Source: Homarus americanus (lineage: Eukaryota > Arthropoda > Malacostraca > Decapoda > Nephropidae). From it: DNA of 64,000 nt. The stretch is from the NCBI RefSeq assembly GCF_018991925.1, contig NW_024729754.1:117937-181936 (forward strand). Reading direction: 5' to 3'. The notes under the pieces were generated by a model. That model ran no database searches and was not told the origin of the DNA. It was given only the letters and a program-made list of their open reading frames with translations. The stretch's first letter is position 1. Each line of letters opens with the position of its first letter. A program made the position numbers and the translations under genes. This document shows positions 37,785 through 53,175 of the stretch, in pieces.

Positions 37785-40570
37785 CTAGTTCAGGGGACTT
37801 TGTTATACTTGATCAGGGGACTTTGTTATACTCGAGTAGGGGTTTTGTTATACTCGATCAGGGGGCTTTGTTATACTCGTTCACGGGACTTTGTTGTACT
37901 CGATCAGGGGATTTTGTTATACTCGACCAGGGAACTTTATTAAACTCGATCAGGGGCCTTTGTTATACTCGATCAGGGGACTTTATTATACTCGATCATG
38001 GGACTTTGTTATACTCGACCAGGGGACTTTGTTATACTCGATCTGGGGCCTTTGTTAGACTTGATCAGGGGGCTTTGTTATACTCGATCAGGGGACTTTG
38101 TTATTCTCCATAAGGGGGACTTTGTTATCCTCTATCAGGGGGCTTTGTTACACTCGATCAGGGAACTTTGTTATACTCGATCAGCGGCCTTTGTTATACT
38201 CGATCAGGGAACTTTGTTATACTCGACCAGGAGACTTTGTTATACTCGTTTAGGGGCCTTTGTTATACTTGATCAGGGGGCTTTGTTATACTCGATCAGG
38301 GGACTTTGTTATTCTCGATAAGGAGGACTTTGTTATACTCGATCAGGGGCCTTTGTTATACTCGCTCAGGCGCCTTTGTTATATTCGATCAGGGGCCTTT
38401 GTTATACTCGACCAGGGGAATTTGTTATACTCGATTAGGGGCCTTTGTTAAACTCGAGCAGGGGCCTTTGTTATACTTGATCAGGCGACTTTGTTATACT
38501 CGATCAGGGGACTTTGTTATACTCGATCAGGGGGCATTGTTTTACTCGATCAGGAAACTTTGTTATACTCGATCAGGGAACTTTGTTATACTTGATGAGG
38601 GGGCTTTGTTATACTCGATCAGGGGACTTTCTTATTATCGGTCAGAGGGACTTTGTTATACTCGATCAGGGGGCTTTGTTATACTCGGTCAGGGAACATT
38701 GTTATACTCGATCAGGGGCCTTTGTTTTACTCGATCAGGAAACTTTGTTATACTCGATCAGGGGCCTTTGTTATATTCGATAAGGGGACTTTGTTCTACT
38801 CGATCAGGGGAATTTGTTATACTCGATCAGGGGACTTCGTTATATTCGATGAGGGGACTTTGTTATACTCGATCATGGGACTTTGTTATATTCGATGAGG
38901 GGCCTTTGTTATACTCGATCAGGGGCCTTTGTTATACCCGATCAGGGGACTTTGTTATACTCGATCAGGGGACTTTGTTATACTCTATGAGGGGGCTTTG
39001 TTATACTCGATCAGGGAACTTTGTTATACTCGGTGAGGGGACTTTGCTATACTCGATCGGGGGCCTTTGTTATACTCGTTCAGGGGACATTGTTATACTT
39101 GATCAGGGGACTTTGTTATACTCTATGAGGGGGCTTTGTTATACTCGATCAGGGAACTTTGTTTAAGCGATCAGGGGACTTTGTTATACTCGATCAGGGG
39201 ACTTTGTTATACTCGACCAGGGGTGTTTGTGATACTCGACCAGGGGACTTTGTTATAATCGATCAGGGGCCTTTGTTAAACTCGATCAGGGGCCTTTGTT
39301 ATACTCGATCAGGGGACTTTGTTATACTCGATCAGGGGATTTTGTTATACTCGACCAGGGAACTTTGTTAAACTCGATCAGGGGCCTTTGTTATACTCGA
39401 TGAGGGGACTTTGTTATACTCGATCAGGGGACTTTGCTATACTCGACCAGGGGACTTTGTTATAATCGATCAGGGGGCTTTGTTATACTCGATCAGGGAA
39501 CTTAATTATACTCGATCAGGGGCCTTTGTAATACTCGATCAGGGGACTTTGTTATACTCGATGAGGGGACTTTGTTATACTCGATCAGGGGGCATTGTTT
39601 TACTCGATTAGGAAACTTTGCTATACTCGATCAGGGGCCTTTCTTATAATCGTTCGGGGGACTTTGTTATACTCGATCATGGGACTTTGTTATACTCGAT
39701 GAGGGGCGTTTGTTATACTCGATGAGGGAACTTTGTTAGACACGATCAGGGGAATTTGTTATACTCGATCAGGGGACTTTGTTATATTCGATGATGGGAC
39801 TTTGTTATACTCGATCATGGTAATTTGTTATACTCGATGAGGGGCCTTTGTTATACTCGATCAGGGGCTTTTGTTATACCCGATCAGGGTACTTTGTTAT
39901 ACTCGATCAGGGGACTTTGTTATACTCTATGAGGGGGCTTTGTTATACTCGATCAGGGAACTTTGTTATACTCGGTGAGGGGACTTTGTTATACGCGATC
40001 AGCGGACTTTGTTATACTCGTTCAGGGGAAGTTGATATACTTGAGCAGGGGACTTTGTTACAATCGATGAGGGGGCTTTGTTATACTCAATCAGAGGGCT
40101 TTGTTATACTTTATCAGGGGCCTTTGTTATAATCGTTCAGGGGACTTTGTTATACTCGATCAGTGGACTTTGTTATACTCGATCAGGGGACTTTGTTATA
40201 CTCGAATAGGGGCCTTTGTTAAACTCGATCAAAGGCCTTTGTTATTCTCGATGAGGGGTCTTTGTTAAACCCGATTAGGGGACTTTGTTCTGCTCGTTCA
40301 GGGGACTTTGTTATACTTGAACAGGGGACTTTGTTATACTCGATGAGGGGGCTTTGTTATACTCGATTACGGGGCTTTGTTATACTGGATCAAGGGCCTT
40401 TGTTATAATCATTCAGGGGACTTTGTTATACTCGACCAGGGGACTTTGGTATACTCGATTAGGGGCCTTTGTTAAACTCGATCAGGGGCTTTTTTTATAC
40501 TCGATCAGGGGACTTTGTTATACTCGATTAGGGGACTTTATTATACTCGATCAGATGGCTTTGTTATACT
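37785..40570 (+). repeat. 3.01-kb higher-order duplication, copy 1 (gap-truncated)
   Basis: From its first bases (CTAGTTCAGGGG) this segment matches 40797 onward. The offset is 3,015 bp on the left half and 3,009 bp on the right half, close to 131 monomers (3,013). Private markers shared by the copies include CGAGTAGGGG, CGTTCACGGGAC, GATCTGGGGCCTTTGTTAGAC, CTCCATAAGGGGGAC, CGAGCAGGGG, TTAATTATAC and GATTACGGGGC. The left end is cut by the N gap. The match ends near 40570, after GATCAGATGGC. Confidence 0.92.
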
Positions 40571-40796
40571 CGATTAGGGGCCTTTGTTAAACTCGATCAG
40601 GGGCTTTTGTTATACTCGATCAGGGGACATTGTTATACTCGACCAGGGGAGTTTGTTATTCTCGACCAGGGGACTTTTTTATACTCGATGAGGGGCCTTT
40701 GTTAAACTCGATGAGGGGCCTTTGTTATACTAGACCAGGGGACTTTGTTATACTCGATGAGGGGCATGTGTAAAACTCGATCAGGGGCCTTTGTTA

Positions 40797-43580
40797 TACT
40801 AGTTCAGGGGACTTTGTTATACTTGATCAGGGGACTTTGTTATACTCGAGTAGGGGGTTTTGTTATACTCGATCAGGGGGCTTTGTTATACTCGTTCACG
40901 GGACTTTGTTGTACTCGATCAGGGGATTTTGTTATACTCGACCAGGGAACTTTATTAAACTCGATCAGGGGCCTTTGTTATACTCGATCAGGGGACTTTA
41001 TTATACTCGATCATGGGACTTTGTTATACTCGACCAGGGGACTTTGTTATACTCGATCTGGGGCCTTTGTTAGACTTGATCAGGGGGCTTTGTTATACTC
41101 GATCAGGGGACTTTGTTATTCTCCATAAGGGGGACTTTGTTATCCTCTATCAGGGGGCTTTGTTACACTCGATCAGGGAACTTTGTTATACTCGATCAGC
41201 GGCCTTTGTTATACTCGATCAGGGAACTTTGTTATACTCGACCAGGAGACTTTGTTATACTCGTTTAGGGGCCTTTGTTATACTTGATCAGGGGGCTTTG
41301 TTATACTCGATCAGGGGACTTTGTTATTCTCGATAAGGAGGACTTTGTTATACTCGATCAGGGGCCTTTGTTATACTCGCTCAGGCGCCTTTGTTATATT
41401 CGATCAGGGGCCTTTGTTATACTCGACCAGGGGAATTTGTTATACTCGATTAGGGGCCTTTGTTAAACTCGAGCAGGGGCCTTTGTTATACTTGATCAGG
41501 CGACTTTGTTATACTCGATCAGGGGACTTTGTTATACTCGATCAGGGGGCATTGTTTTACTCGATCAGGAAACTTTGTTATACTCGATCAGGGAACTTTG
41601 TTATACTTGATGAGGGGGCTTTGTTATACTCGATCAGGGGACTTTCTTATTATCGGTCAGAGGGACTTTGTTATACTCGATCAGGGGGCTTTGTTATACT
41701 CGGTCAGGGAACATTGTTATACTCGATCAGGGGCCTTTGCTTTACTCGATCAGGAAACTTTGTTATACTCGATCAGGGGCCTTTGTTATATTCGATAAGG
41801 GGACTTTGTTCTACTCGATCAGGGGAATTTGTTATACTCGATCAGGGGACTTCGTTATATTCGATGAGGGGACTTTGTTATACTCGATCATGGGACTTTG
41901 TTATATTCGATGAGGGGCCTTTGTTATACTCGATCAGGGGCCTTTGTTATACCCGATCAGGGGACTTTGTTATACTCGATCAGGGGACTTTGTTATACTC
42001 TATGAGGGGGCTTTGTTATACTCGATCGGGAACTTTGTTATACTCGGTGAGGGGACTTTGCTATACTCGATCGGGGCCTTTGTTATACTCGTTCAGGGGA
42101 CATTGTTATACTTGATCAGGGGACTTTGTTATACTTATGAGGGGCTTTGTTATACTCGATTAGGGAACTTTGTTTTAAGCGATCAGGGACTTTGTTATAC
42201 TCGATCAGGGGACTTTGTTATACTCGACCAGGGGTGTTTGTGATACTCGACCAGGGGACTTTGTTATAATCGATCAGGGCCCTTTGTTAAACTCTCGATC
42301 AGGGGCCTTTGTTATACTCGATCAGGGACTTTGTTATACTCGATCAGGGGATTTTGTTATACTCGACCAGGAACTTTGTTAAACTCGATCAGGGGCCTTT
42401 GTTATACTCGATGAGGACTTTGTTATACTCGATCAGGGGACTTTGCTATACTCGACCAGGGGACTTTGTTATAATCGATCAGGGGGCTTTGTTATACTCG
42501 ATCAGGGAACTTAATTATACTCGATCAGGGGCCTTTGTAATACTCGATCAGGGGACTTTGTTATACTCGATGAGGGGACTTTGTTATACTCGATCAGGGG
42601 GCATTGTTTTACTCGATTAGGAAACTTTGCTATACTCGATCAGGGGCCTTTCTTATAATCGTTCGGGGGACTTTGTTATACTCGATCATGGGACTTTGTT
42701 ATACTCGATGAGGGGCGTTTGTTATACTCGATGAGGGAACTTTGTTAGACACGATCAGGGGAATTTGTTATACTCGATCAGGGGACTTTGTTATATTCGA
42801 TGATGGGACTTTGTTATACTCGATCATGGTAATTTGTTATACTCGATGAGGGGCCTTTGTTATACTCGATCAGGGGCTTTTGTTATACCCGATCAGGGTA
42901 CTTTGTTATACTCGATCAGGGGACTTTGTTATACTCTATGAGGGGGCTTTGTTATACTCGATCAGGGAACTTTGTTATACTCGGTGAGGGGACTTTGTTA
43001 TACGCGATCAGCGGACTTTGTTATACTCGTTCAGGGGAAGTTGATATACTTGAGCAGGGGACTTTGTTACAATCGATGAGGGGGCTTTGTTATACTCAAT
43101 CAGAGGGCTTTGTTATACTTTATCAGGGGCCTTTGTTATAATCGTTCAGGGGACTTTGTTATACTCGATCAGTGGACTTTGTTATACTCGATCAGGGGAC
43201 TTTGTTATACTCGAATAGGGGCCTTTGTTAAACTCGATCAAAGGCCTTTGTTATTCTCGATGAGGGGTCTTTGTTAAACCCGATTAGGGGACTTTGTTCT
43301 GCTCGTTCAGGGGACTTTGTTATACTTGAACAGGGGACTTTGTTATACTCGATGAGGGGGCTTTGTTATACTCGATTACGGGGCTTTGTTATACTGGATC
43401 AAGGGCCTTTGTTATAATCATTCAGGGGACTTTGTTATACTCGACCAGGGGACTTTGTTATACTCGATTAGGGGCCTTTGTTAAACTCGATCAGGGGCTT
43501 TTTTTATACTCAATCAGGGGACTTTGTTATACTCGATTAGGGGACTTTATTATACTCGATCAGATGGCTTTGTTATACTC
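40797..43580 (+). repeat. 3.01-kb higher-order duplication, copy 2
   Basis: It is nearly identical to copy 1 over most of its length. The differences concentrate in 42020-42430, where this copy has many short indels relative to copy 1: GATCGGGAAC for GATCAGGGAAC, TACTTATGAGGGG for TACTCTATGAGGGGG, GATGAGGACTTTG for GATGAGGGGACTTTG. The 226 bp between the two matching stretches (40571-40796) also occur at the left of the third relative near 49750-49950. That suggests the full unit includes them and that copy 1 lost them in the gap. Confidence 0.92.
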
Positions 43581-46500
43581 GATCAGGGAACTTTGTTATA
43601 CTCGATCAGGGGCCTTTGTTATAATCGTTCAGGGACTTTGTTATACTCGATCAGGGACTTTGTTATACTCAATCAGGGACTTTGTTATACTCGACCAGGG
43701 TTTGTTATACTCGATTAGGGCCTTGTTAAACTCGATCAGGGGCTTTTGTTATACTCGATTAGGGGACTTTGTTATACTCGATCAGGGGACTTTGTTATAC
43801 TCGATCAGTGGGCATTGTTATACTCGATTAGGGTACTTTGTTATACTCGATGAGGGGACTTTTTTATACTCAATAAGGGGACTTTGTTATAATCGATCAG
43901 GGGACTCTGTTATACTCGCTCAGGGGACTTTGTTATATTCAATGAGGGGCCTTTGTTATACTCGATCAGAGGCCTTTGTTATACTCGACCAGGGGACTTT
44001 GTTATACTCGATCAGGAGACTTTGTTATACTCGATCAGGGGACTTTATTCTACTAGATCAAAGACTTTGTTATCCTCGATCAGGGGACTTTGTTATACTC
44101 GATGAGGGGGCTTTGTTATACTCGATCAGGGGACTTTGTTATATTCGATGAGGAGACTTTGTTGTACTCGATTAGGGGCCATTTTTATACTCGATCAGGG
44201 GACTTTGTTATACACGAATAGGGGACTTTGCTATAATCGTTCAGGCGACTTTGCTATACTCGATTAGGGACTTTGTTATACTCGATTAGAGGACTTTGTT
44301 ATGCTCGACCAGGGGAGTTTGTTATACTCGATCAGGGGACTTTGATATATTCGATGAGGGGACTTTGTTATTCTTGATCATGGGACTTTGTTATACTTGA
44401 TCAGGGGCCTTTGTTATACTCGATCAGGGGACTTTGTTATACTCGACCAGGGGACTTTGTTATACTCGATCAGGGGCCTTTGTTTTACTCGATCAGGAGC
44501 CTTTGTTATACTCGATCAGGGGACTTTGTTATCCTCGACCAGGGGTCTTTGTTATACTCGATCAGGGGCCTTTGTTATACTTGATGAGGGGGCTTTGTTA
44601 TACTCGATCAGGGGACTTTCTTATTCTAGGTCAGGGGGACTTTGTTATACTCAATCAGGGGGCTTTGTTATACTCGATCAGGGAATTTTGTTATACTCGA
44701 TCAGAGCCTTTGTTTTACTCGATGGGGAAACTTTGTTATACTCGATCAGGGGACTTTGTTATACTTGATGAGGGGGCTTTGTTATACTCGATCAGGGGAC
44801 TTTCTTATTCTCGGTCAGGGGGACTTTGTTATACTCGATCAGGGTACTTTGTTATACTCGATGAGGGGACTTTGTTATACTCGATCAGGGGACTTTGTTA
44901 TATTCAATGAGGGGCCTTTGTTATACTCGATCAGAGGCCTTTGTTATACTCGATCAGGGGACTTTGTTATACTCGATCAGGGGACTTTGTTATACTCGAT
45001 CAGGGGGCTTTGTTTTACTCGATCAGGAAACCTTGCTATACTCGATGAGGGGGGCTTTGTTATACTCGATCAGGGAACTTTGTTATACTCGGTGAGGGGA
45101 CTTTGTTATACTCGATCAGGGTGCTTTGTTATACTCAATGAGGGGGCTTTGTTATACCTGATCTGGGGCCTTTGTTATAATTGTTCAGGGGACTTTGTTA
45201 TACTCGATCAGGGAACTTTGTTATACTCGACCAGGGGACTTTGTTATAATTGATGAAGGGCCTTTGTTATACTCGATGAGGGGACTTTGTTCTACTCGAT
45301 GAGGGGACTTTGTTATACTCGATCAGGGGACATTGTTATATTCGATGAGGGGACTTTGTTATACTCGATGATGGGACTGTGTTATACTCGTTCAGGGGAC
45401 TTTGTTATTCTCGATTAGGGGACTTTGTTATACTCGAATAGGGGCCTTTGTTAAACTCGATCAAAGGCCTTTGTTATTCTCGATGAGGGGCCTTTGTTAA
45501 ACTCGATTAGGGGACTTTGTTCTACTCGTTCAGGGGACTTTGTTATACTTGGTCAGGGGATTTTGTTATACTCGATGAGGGAGCTTTGTTATACTCGATC
45601 AGGGGGCTTTGTTATACTTGATCAGGGGCCTTTGTTATAATCGACCAGGGGAGTTTGTTATACTCGACCAGGGGACATTGTTATACTCGATGAGGGGCAT
45701 TGTTAAGCTCGATGAGGGGCCTTTGTCATACTCGACCAGGGAACTTTGTTATACGCGATCATGGGCCTCTGTTAAACTCGATCAGGGGCCTTTGTTATAC
45801 TCGATCAGGGGACTTTGTTATACTCGACCAGAGGACTTTGTTATACTCGATCAGGTGGCTTTGTTATACTCTATCAGGGGACTTTGTTATACTCAATGAG
45901 GGGCCATTGTTATACTCGATCAGAGGCCTTTGTTATACTAGATCAAGGACTTTCTTCTCCTCGATCAGGGGACTTTGTTATACTCGATGAGGGGGCTTTG
46001 TTTTACTCGATCAGGGAACTTTGTTATATTCGATGAGGGGACTTTGTTATACTCGATTAGGGGCCATTTTTATACTCGATCAGGGGACTTTGTTATTCTG
46101 GAATAGGTGACTTTGTTATAATCGTTCAGGCGACTTTGTTATACTCGATCAGGGACTTTATTATACTCGATCAGGGGACTTTGTTATACTCGACCAGGGA
46201 AGTTTGTTATACTCGATCAGGGGACTTTGTTATACTCGATCAGGGGACTTTGTTATACTCGATCAGGGACTTTGTTATATTCGATGAGGGGACTTTGTTA
46301 TTCTCGATCATGGGACTTTGTTATACTCGATCAGGGGCCTTTGTTATACTCGATCAGTGGACTTTGTTATACTCGACCAAAAGACTTTGTTATTCTCGAT
46401 CAGGGGGCTTTGTTATACTCGATCAGGGGTCTTTGTTATACTCGATCAGGGGACTTTGTTATACTCGACCAGGGGTCTTTGATACACTCGATCAGGGGCC

Positions 46501-49500
46501 TTTGTTATACTTGATCAGGGGGCTTTGTTATACTCGATCAGGGGACTTTCTTATTCTCGATCAGGGGGACTTTGTTATACTCGATCAGAGGGCTTTGTTA
46601 TACTCGATCAGGGAACTTTGTTATACACGATCAGGGGCCTTTGTTATACCCGATCAGGGGACTTTGTTATACTCGATCAGGGGACTTTGTTATACTCTAT
46701 GAGTGGGCTTTGTTATACTCCATCACGGAACTTTGTTATACTCGGTGAGGGGACTTTGTTATACTCGATCAGGGGACTTTGTTATACTCGTTCAGGGGAC
46801 TTTGTTATACTTGATCAGGGGACTTTGTTATGCTCGATGAGGGGGCTTTGTTATACTCGTTCAGGGGGATTTGTTATACTTGATCAAGGGCCTTTGTTAT
46901 AATCGTTCAGGGGACTTTGCTATACTCGATCAGGGGACTTTGTTATACTCGATGAAGGGCCTTTGTTATACTCGATGAGGGGACTTTGTTCTACTCGATG
47001 AGGGGACTTTGTTATACTCGATCAGGGGACATTGTTATATTCGATAGGGGGACTTTGTTATACTCGATGATGGGACTGTGTTATACTCGTTCAGGGGACT
47101 TTGTTATACTCGATCAGGGGACTTTGTTATACTCGAATAGGGGCCTCTGTTAAACTCGATCAAAGGCCTTTGTTATTCTCGATGAGGGGCCTTTGTTAAA
47201 CTCGATTAGGGGACTTTGTTCTACTCGTTCAGGGGACTTTGTTATACTTGATCAGGGGATTTTGTTATACTCGATGAGGGGGCTTTGTTATACGTGATCA
47301 GAGGGCTTTGTTATACTTGATCTGGGGCCTTTGTTATAATCGTTCAGGAGACTTAGTTATACTCGATCAGGGGAATTTGTTATACTCGATCAGGGGACTT
47401 TGTTATACTCGACCAGGGGTGTTTGTTATACTCGACCAGAGAACTTAGTTATACTCGATGAGGGGCCTTTGTTAAACTCGATGAGGGGGCCTTTGTTATA
47501 CTCGACCAGGGGACTTTGTTATACTCGATCATGGGCCTCTGTTAAACTCGATCAGGGGCCTTTGTTATACTCGATCAGGGGACTTTGTTATTCTCGATCA
47601 GGGACTTTGTTATACTCGATCAGGGGGCTTTGTTATACTCGATCAGGGAACATTGTTATACTCGATCAGGGGCCTTTGTTATAATCGTTCAGGGACTTTG
47701 TTATACTCGATCAGGGGACTTTGTTACTCGATCAGGGGACTTTGTTATACTCGACCAGGGGAGTTTGTTATACTCGATTAGGGGCCTTTGTTAAACTCGA
47801 TCAGGGCTTTGTTATACTCAGGGACTTTGTATACTCGATCAGGGGACTTTGTTACACTCGATCAGGGGGTTTTGCTATACTCGATTAGGGTACTTTGTTA
47901 TTCTCGATCATTGGACTTTTTTATACTCGATCAGGGGACTTTGTTACACTCGATCAGGGGACTTTGTTATACTCGATCAGGGGACTTTGTTATACTCGAT
48001 GAGGGGCCTTTGTTATACTCGATCAGAGGCCTTTGTTATACTCCATTAGGGGACTTTGTTATACTCGATCAGGAGACTTTGTTATACTCGATCAGGGGAC
48101 ATTGTTATTCTCGATCAAGGACTTTGTTATTCTCGATGAGGGGGCTTTGTTATACTCGATGAGGGGACTTTGTTATACTTGATGAGGGGACTTTGTTATA
48201 CTCGATTAGGAGCCATTTTTATACTCGATCAGGGGACTTTGTTATAATCGTTCAGGCGACTTTGTTATACTCGATCAGGGGACTTTGTTATAATCGATCA
48301 GGGGACTTTGTTATACTCGACCATGGGAGTTTGTTATACTCGATCAGGGGACTTTGTTATCCTCGATCAGGGGGCTTTGTTATACTCGATTAGGGGGCTT
48401 TGTTATATTCGATCAGGGGACTTTGTTATGCCCGATGAGGGGACTTTGTTATACTCGATTATGGGACTTTGTTATACTCGATCAGGGGCCTTTGTTATAC
48501 TCGATCAGGGGACTTTGTTATACTCGATTAGGGGACTTTGTTATACTCGATCAGGGGACTTTATTATACTCGACCAGGAGAGTTTGTTATACTCGATCAG
48601 GCAACTTTGTTATACTCGATCAGGGGACTTTGTTTTACTCGATCAGGGGACTTTGTTATATTCGATGAGGGGACTTTGTTATTCTCGATTATGGGACTTT
48701 GTTATACTCGATCAGGGGCCTTTGTTTTACTCGATCAGGAAACTTTGTTATACTCGATCATGGGACTTTGTTATACTCGATCAGGGAACTTTGTTATACT
48801 CGATCAGGGGCCTTTGTTTTACTGGATCAGGAAACTTTGTTATACTCGATCAGGGGCATTTGTTATAATCGTTTAGGGGACTTTGTTATACTCGATCAGG
48901 GGACTTTGTTATACTCGATCAAGGGACTTTGTTATACTCGATCAGGGGGCTTTGTTTTACTCGATTAGGAAACTTTGTTATACTCGATTAGGGGCCTTTG
49001 TTATAATCGTTCAGGGGATTTTGTTATACTCGATCAGGGGACTTTGTTATACTCTATGAGGGGGCATTGTTATACTCACTCATGGGGCTTTGTTATACTT
49101 GATAAGGGGCCTTTGTTATAATCGTTCAAAGGACTTTGTTATACTCGATCAGGGGACTTTGTTATACTCGACCAGGGGACTTTGTTATACTCGATGAAGG
49201 GCCTTTGTTATACTCGATGAGGGGACTTTGTTCTATTCGATGATGGGACTGTGTTATACTCGTTCAGGGGACTTTGTTGTACTTGATCAGGGGATTTTGT
49301 TATACTCGATGAGGGGGCTTTGTTATACTCGATCAGGGGGCTTTGTTATACTTTATCAGGGGCCTTTGTTATAATCGACAAGGGGAGTTTGTTATACTCG
49401 ACCAGGGGACTTTGTTATACTCGATGAGGGGCCTTTGGTAAACTTGATGAGGGGCCTTTGTTATACTCGACCAGGGGACTCCGTTTTACTCGATCATGGG

Positions 49501-50782
49501 CCTCGGTTAAATTCGATCAGGGGCCTTTGTTATACTCGATCAGGGGACTTTGTTATTCTCGATCAGGGGACTTTGTTATACTCGATCAGGGGGCTTTGAT
49601 ATACTCGATCAGGGAACTTTGTTATACTCGATCAGGGGCCTTTGTTATAATCGTTCAGGGGACTTTGTTATACTCGATCAGGGGGCTTTTTTATACTCGA
49701 CCAGGGGAGTTTGTTATACTCGATTAGGGGCCTTTGTTAAACTCGATCAGGGGCTTTTGTTATACTCGATCAGGGGACATAGTTATACTCGACCAGGGGA
49801 GTTTGTTATTCTCGACCCGGGGACTTTGTTATACTCGATGAGAGGCCTTTGTTAAACTCGATGAGGGGCCTTTGTTATACTAGACCAGGGGACTTTGTTA
49901 TACTCGATCAGGGGCATGTGTTAAACTCGATCAGGGGCCTTTGTTATACTCGTTCAGGGGACTTTGTTATACTTGATCAGGGGACTTTGTTTTACTCGAG
50001 TAGGGGGTTTTGTTATACTAGATCAGGGGGCTTTGTTATACTCATTCAGGGGACTTTGTTATACTCGATCAGAGGACTTTGCTATACTCGATCATGGGAC
50101 TTTGTTATACTCGACCAGGGGAGTTTGTTATACTCAACCAGGGAACTTTGTTATACTCGATGAGGGGCCTTTGTTAAACTCGATGAGGTACCTTTGTTAT
50201 ACTCGACCAGGGGACTTTGTTATACTCGATCAGGGGCCTTTGTTATAATCGTTCAGGAACTTTGTTATACTCGATCAGGGGACTTTGTTATACTCGATCA
50301 GGGGATTTTGTTATACTCGACCAGGGAACTTTGTTAAACTCGATCAAGGGCCTTTGTTATACTCGATCAGGGGACTTTGATATACTCGATCATGGGACTT
50401 TGTTATACTCGACCAGGGGACTTTGTTATACTCGATCTGGGGCCTTTGTTAGACTTGATCAGGGGGCTTTGTTATACTCGATCAGGGGACTTTGTTAATC
50501 TCCATAAGGGGGACTTTGTTATACTCGATCAGGGGGCTTTGTTATACTCGATCAGGGAACTTTGTTATCCTCGATCAGCGGCCTTTGTTATACTCGATTA
50601 GGGGACTTTGTTATACTTGACCAGGGGACTTTGTTAAACTCGTTCAGGGGCCTTTGTTATACTTGATCAGGGGGCTTTGTTATACTCAATCAGGGGACTT
50701 TGTTATTCTCGATAAGGGGGACTTTATTATACTCGATCAGGGGCCTTTGTTATACTCGTTCAGGCGCCTTTGTTATATTCGA

Positions 50783-51977
50783 TCAGGGGCCTTTGTTATA
50801 CTCGACCAGGGGACTTTGTTATACTAGATTAGGGGCCTTTGTTAAACTCGATCAGGGGCCTTTGTTATACTCGATCATGTGACTTTGTTATACTCGATCA
50901 GGGGACTTTGTTATACTCGATCAGGGGGCATTGTTTTACTCGATTAGGAAACTTTGTTATACTCGATCAGGGGACTTTATTATACTTGATGAGGGGGCTT
51001 TGTTATACTCGATCAGGGGACTTTCTTATTATCGGTCAGAGGGACTTTGTTATACTCGATCAGGGGGCTTTGTTATACTCGGTCAGGGAACATTGTTATA
51101 CTCGATCAGGGCCTTTGTTTTACTCGATCAGGAAACTTTGTTATACTCGATCAGGGGCCTTTGTTATACTCGATGAGGGAACTTTGTTCTACTCGATCAG
51201 GGGAATTTGTTATACTCGATCAGGGGACTTCGTTATATTCGATGAGGGGACTTTGTTATACTCGATCATGGGACTTTGTTATATTCGATGAGGGGCCTTT
51301 GTTATACTCGATCAGGGGCCTTTTTTTATACCCGATCAGGGGACTTTGTTATACTCGATCAGGGGACTTTGTTATACTCTATGAGGGGGCAAGGTTATAC
51401 TCGATCAGGGAACTTTGTTATACTCGGTGAGGGGACTTTGTTATACTCGATCGGGGGCCTTTGTTATACTCGTTCAGGGGACATTGTTATACTGGATCAG
51501 GGGACTTTGTTATACGCTATGAGGGGGCTTTGTTATACTCGATCAGGGGACTTTGTTATAAGCGATCAGGGGACTTTGTTATACTCGATCAGGGGACTTT
51601 GTTATACTCGACCAGGGGAGTTTGTTATACTCGACCAGGGGACTTTGTTGTAATCGATCAGGGGCCTTTGTTAAACTCGATCAGGGGCCTTTATTATACT
51701 CGATCAGGGGACTTTGTTATACTCGATCAGGGGATTTTGTTATACACGACCAGGGAACTTTGTTAAACTCGATCAGGGGCCTTTGTTATACTCGATCAGG
51801 GGACTTTGTTATACCCGATCAGGGGACTTTGTTATACTTGACCAGGGGACTTTGTTATACTCGATCAGGGGGCTTTGTTATACTCGATCAGGGAACTTAA
51901 TTATACTCGATCAGGGGCCTTTGTAATACTCGATCAGGGGACTTTGTTATATTCGATGAGGGGACTTTGTTAGACTC
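50783..51977 (+). repeat. 1,197-bp tandem duplication, copy 1
   Basis: This is the first of two abutting copies at an offset of about 1,197-1,198 bp, close to 52 monomers (1,196). Shared private variants include GATCATGTGAC, GACTTTCTTATTATCGG, GGCCTTTTTTTATACCCG, GAGGGGGCAAGG, CTGGATCAGGGG, TACGCTATGAGG and CACGACCAGGG. Confidence 0.9.
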
Positions 51978-53175
51978 GATCAGGGGCCTTTGTTATACTC
52001 GACCAGGGGACTTTGTTATACTCGATTAGGGGCCTTTGTTAAACTCGATCAGGGGCGTTTGTTATACTCGATCATGTGACTTTGTTATACTCGATCAGGG
52101 GACTTTGTTATACTCGATCAGGGGGCATTGTTTTACTCGATCAGGAAACTTTGTTATACTCGATCAGGGGACTTTATTATACTTGATGAGGGGGCTTTGT
52201 TATACTCGATCAGGGGACTTTCTTATTATCGGTCAGAGGGACTTTGTTATACTCGATCAGGGGGCTTTGTTATACTCGGTCAGGGAACATTGTTATACTC
52301 GATCAGGGGCCTTTGTTTTACTCGATCAGGAAACTTTGTTATGCTCGATCAGGGGCCTTTGTTATACTCGATGAGGGGACTTTGTTCTACTCGATCAGGG
52401 GAATTTGTTATACTCGATCAGGGGACTTCGTTATATTCGATGAGGGGACTTTGTTATACTCGATCATGGGACTTTGTTATATTCGATGAGGGGCCTTTGT
52501 TATACTCGATCAGGGGCCTTTTTTTATACCCGATCAGGGGACTTTGTTATACTCGATCAGGGGACTTTGTTATACTCTATGAGGGGGCAAGGTTATACTC
52601 GATCAGGGAACTTTGTTATACTCGGTGAGGGGACTTTGTTATACTCGATCGGGGGCCTTTGTTATACTCGTTCAGGGGACATTGTTATACTGGATCAGGG
52701 GACTTTGTTATACGCTATGAGGGGGCTTTGTTATACTCGATCAGGGGACTTTGTTATAAGCGATCAGGGGACTTTGTTATACTCGATCAGGGGACTTTGT
52801 TATACTCGACCAGGGGAGTTTGTTATACTCGACCAGGGGACTTTGTTGTAATCGATCAGGGGCCTTTCTTAAACTCGATCAGGGGCCTTTATTATACTCG
52901 ATCAGGGGACTTTGTTATACTCGATCAGGGGATTTTGTTATACACGACCAGGGAACTTTGTTAAACTCGATCAGGGGCCTTTGTTATACTCGATCAGGGG
53001 ACTTTGTTATACTCGACCAGGGGACTTTGTTATACTTGACCAGGGGACTTTGTTATACTCGATCAGGGGGCTTTGTTATACTCGATCAGGGAACTTAATT
53101 ATACTCGATCAGGGGCCTTTGTAATACTCGATCAGGGGACTTTGTTATATTCGATGAGAGGACTTTGTTATACTC
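51978..53175 (+). repeat. 1,197-bp tandem duplication, copy 2
   Basis: It repeats 50783-51977 with only a handful of substitutions, for example GGGGCGTTTG for GGGGCCTTTG near 52050. The pair is among the most similar in the window, so the duplication is likely recent or is an assembly duplication. Only read depth can separate these two readings. Confidence 0.9.
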
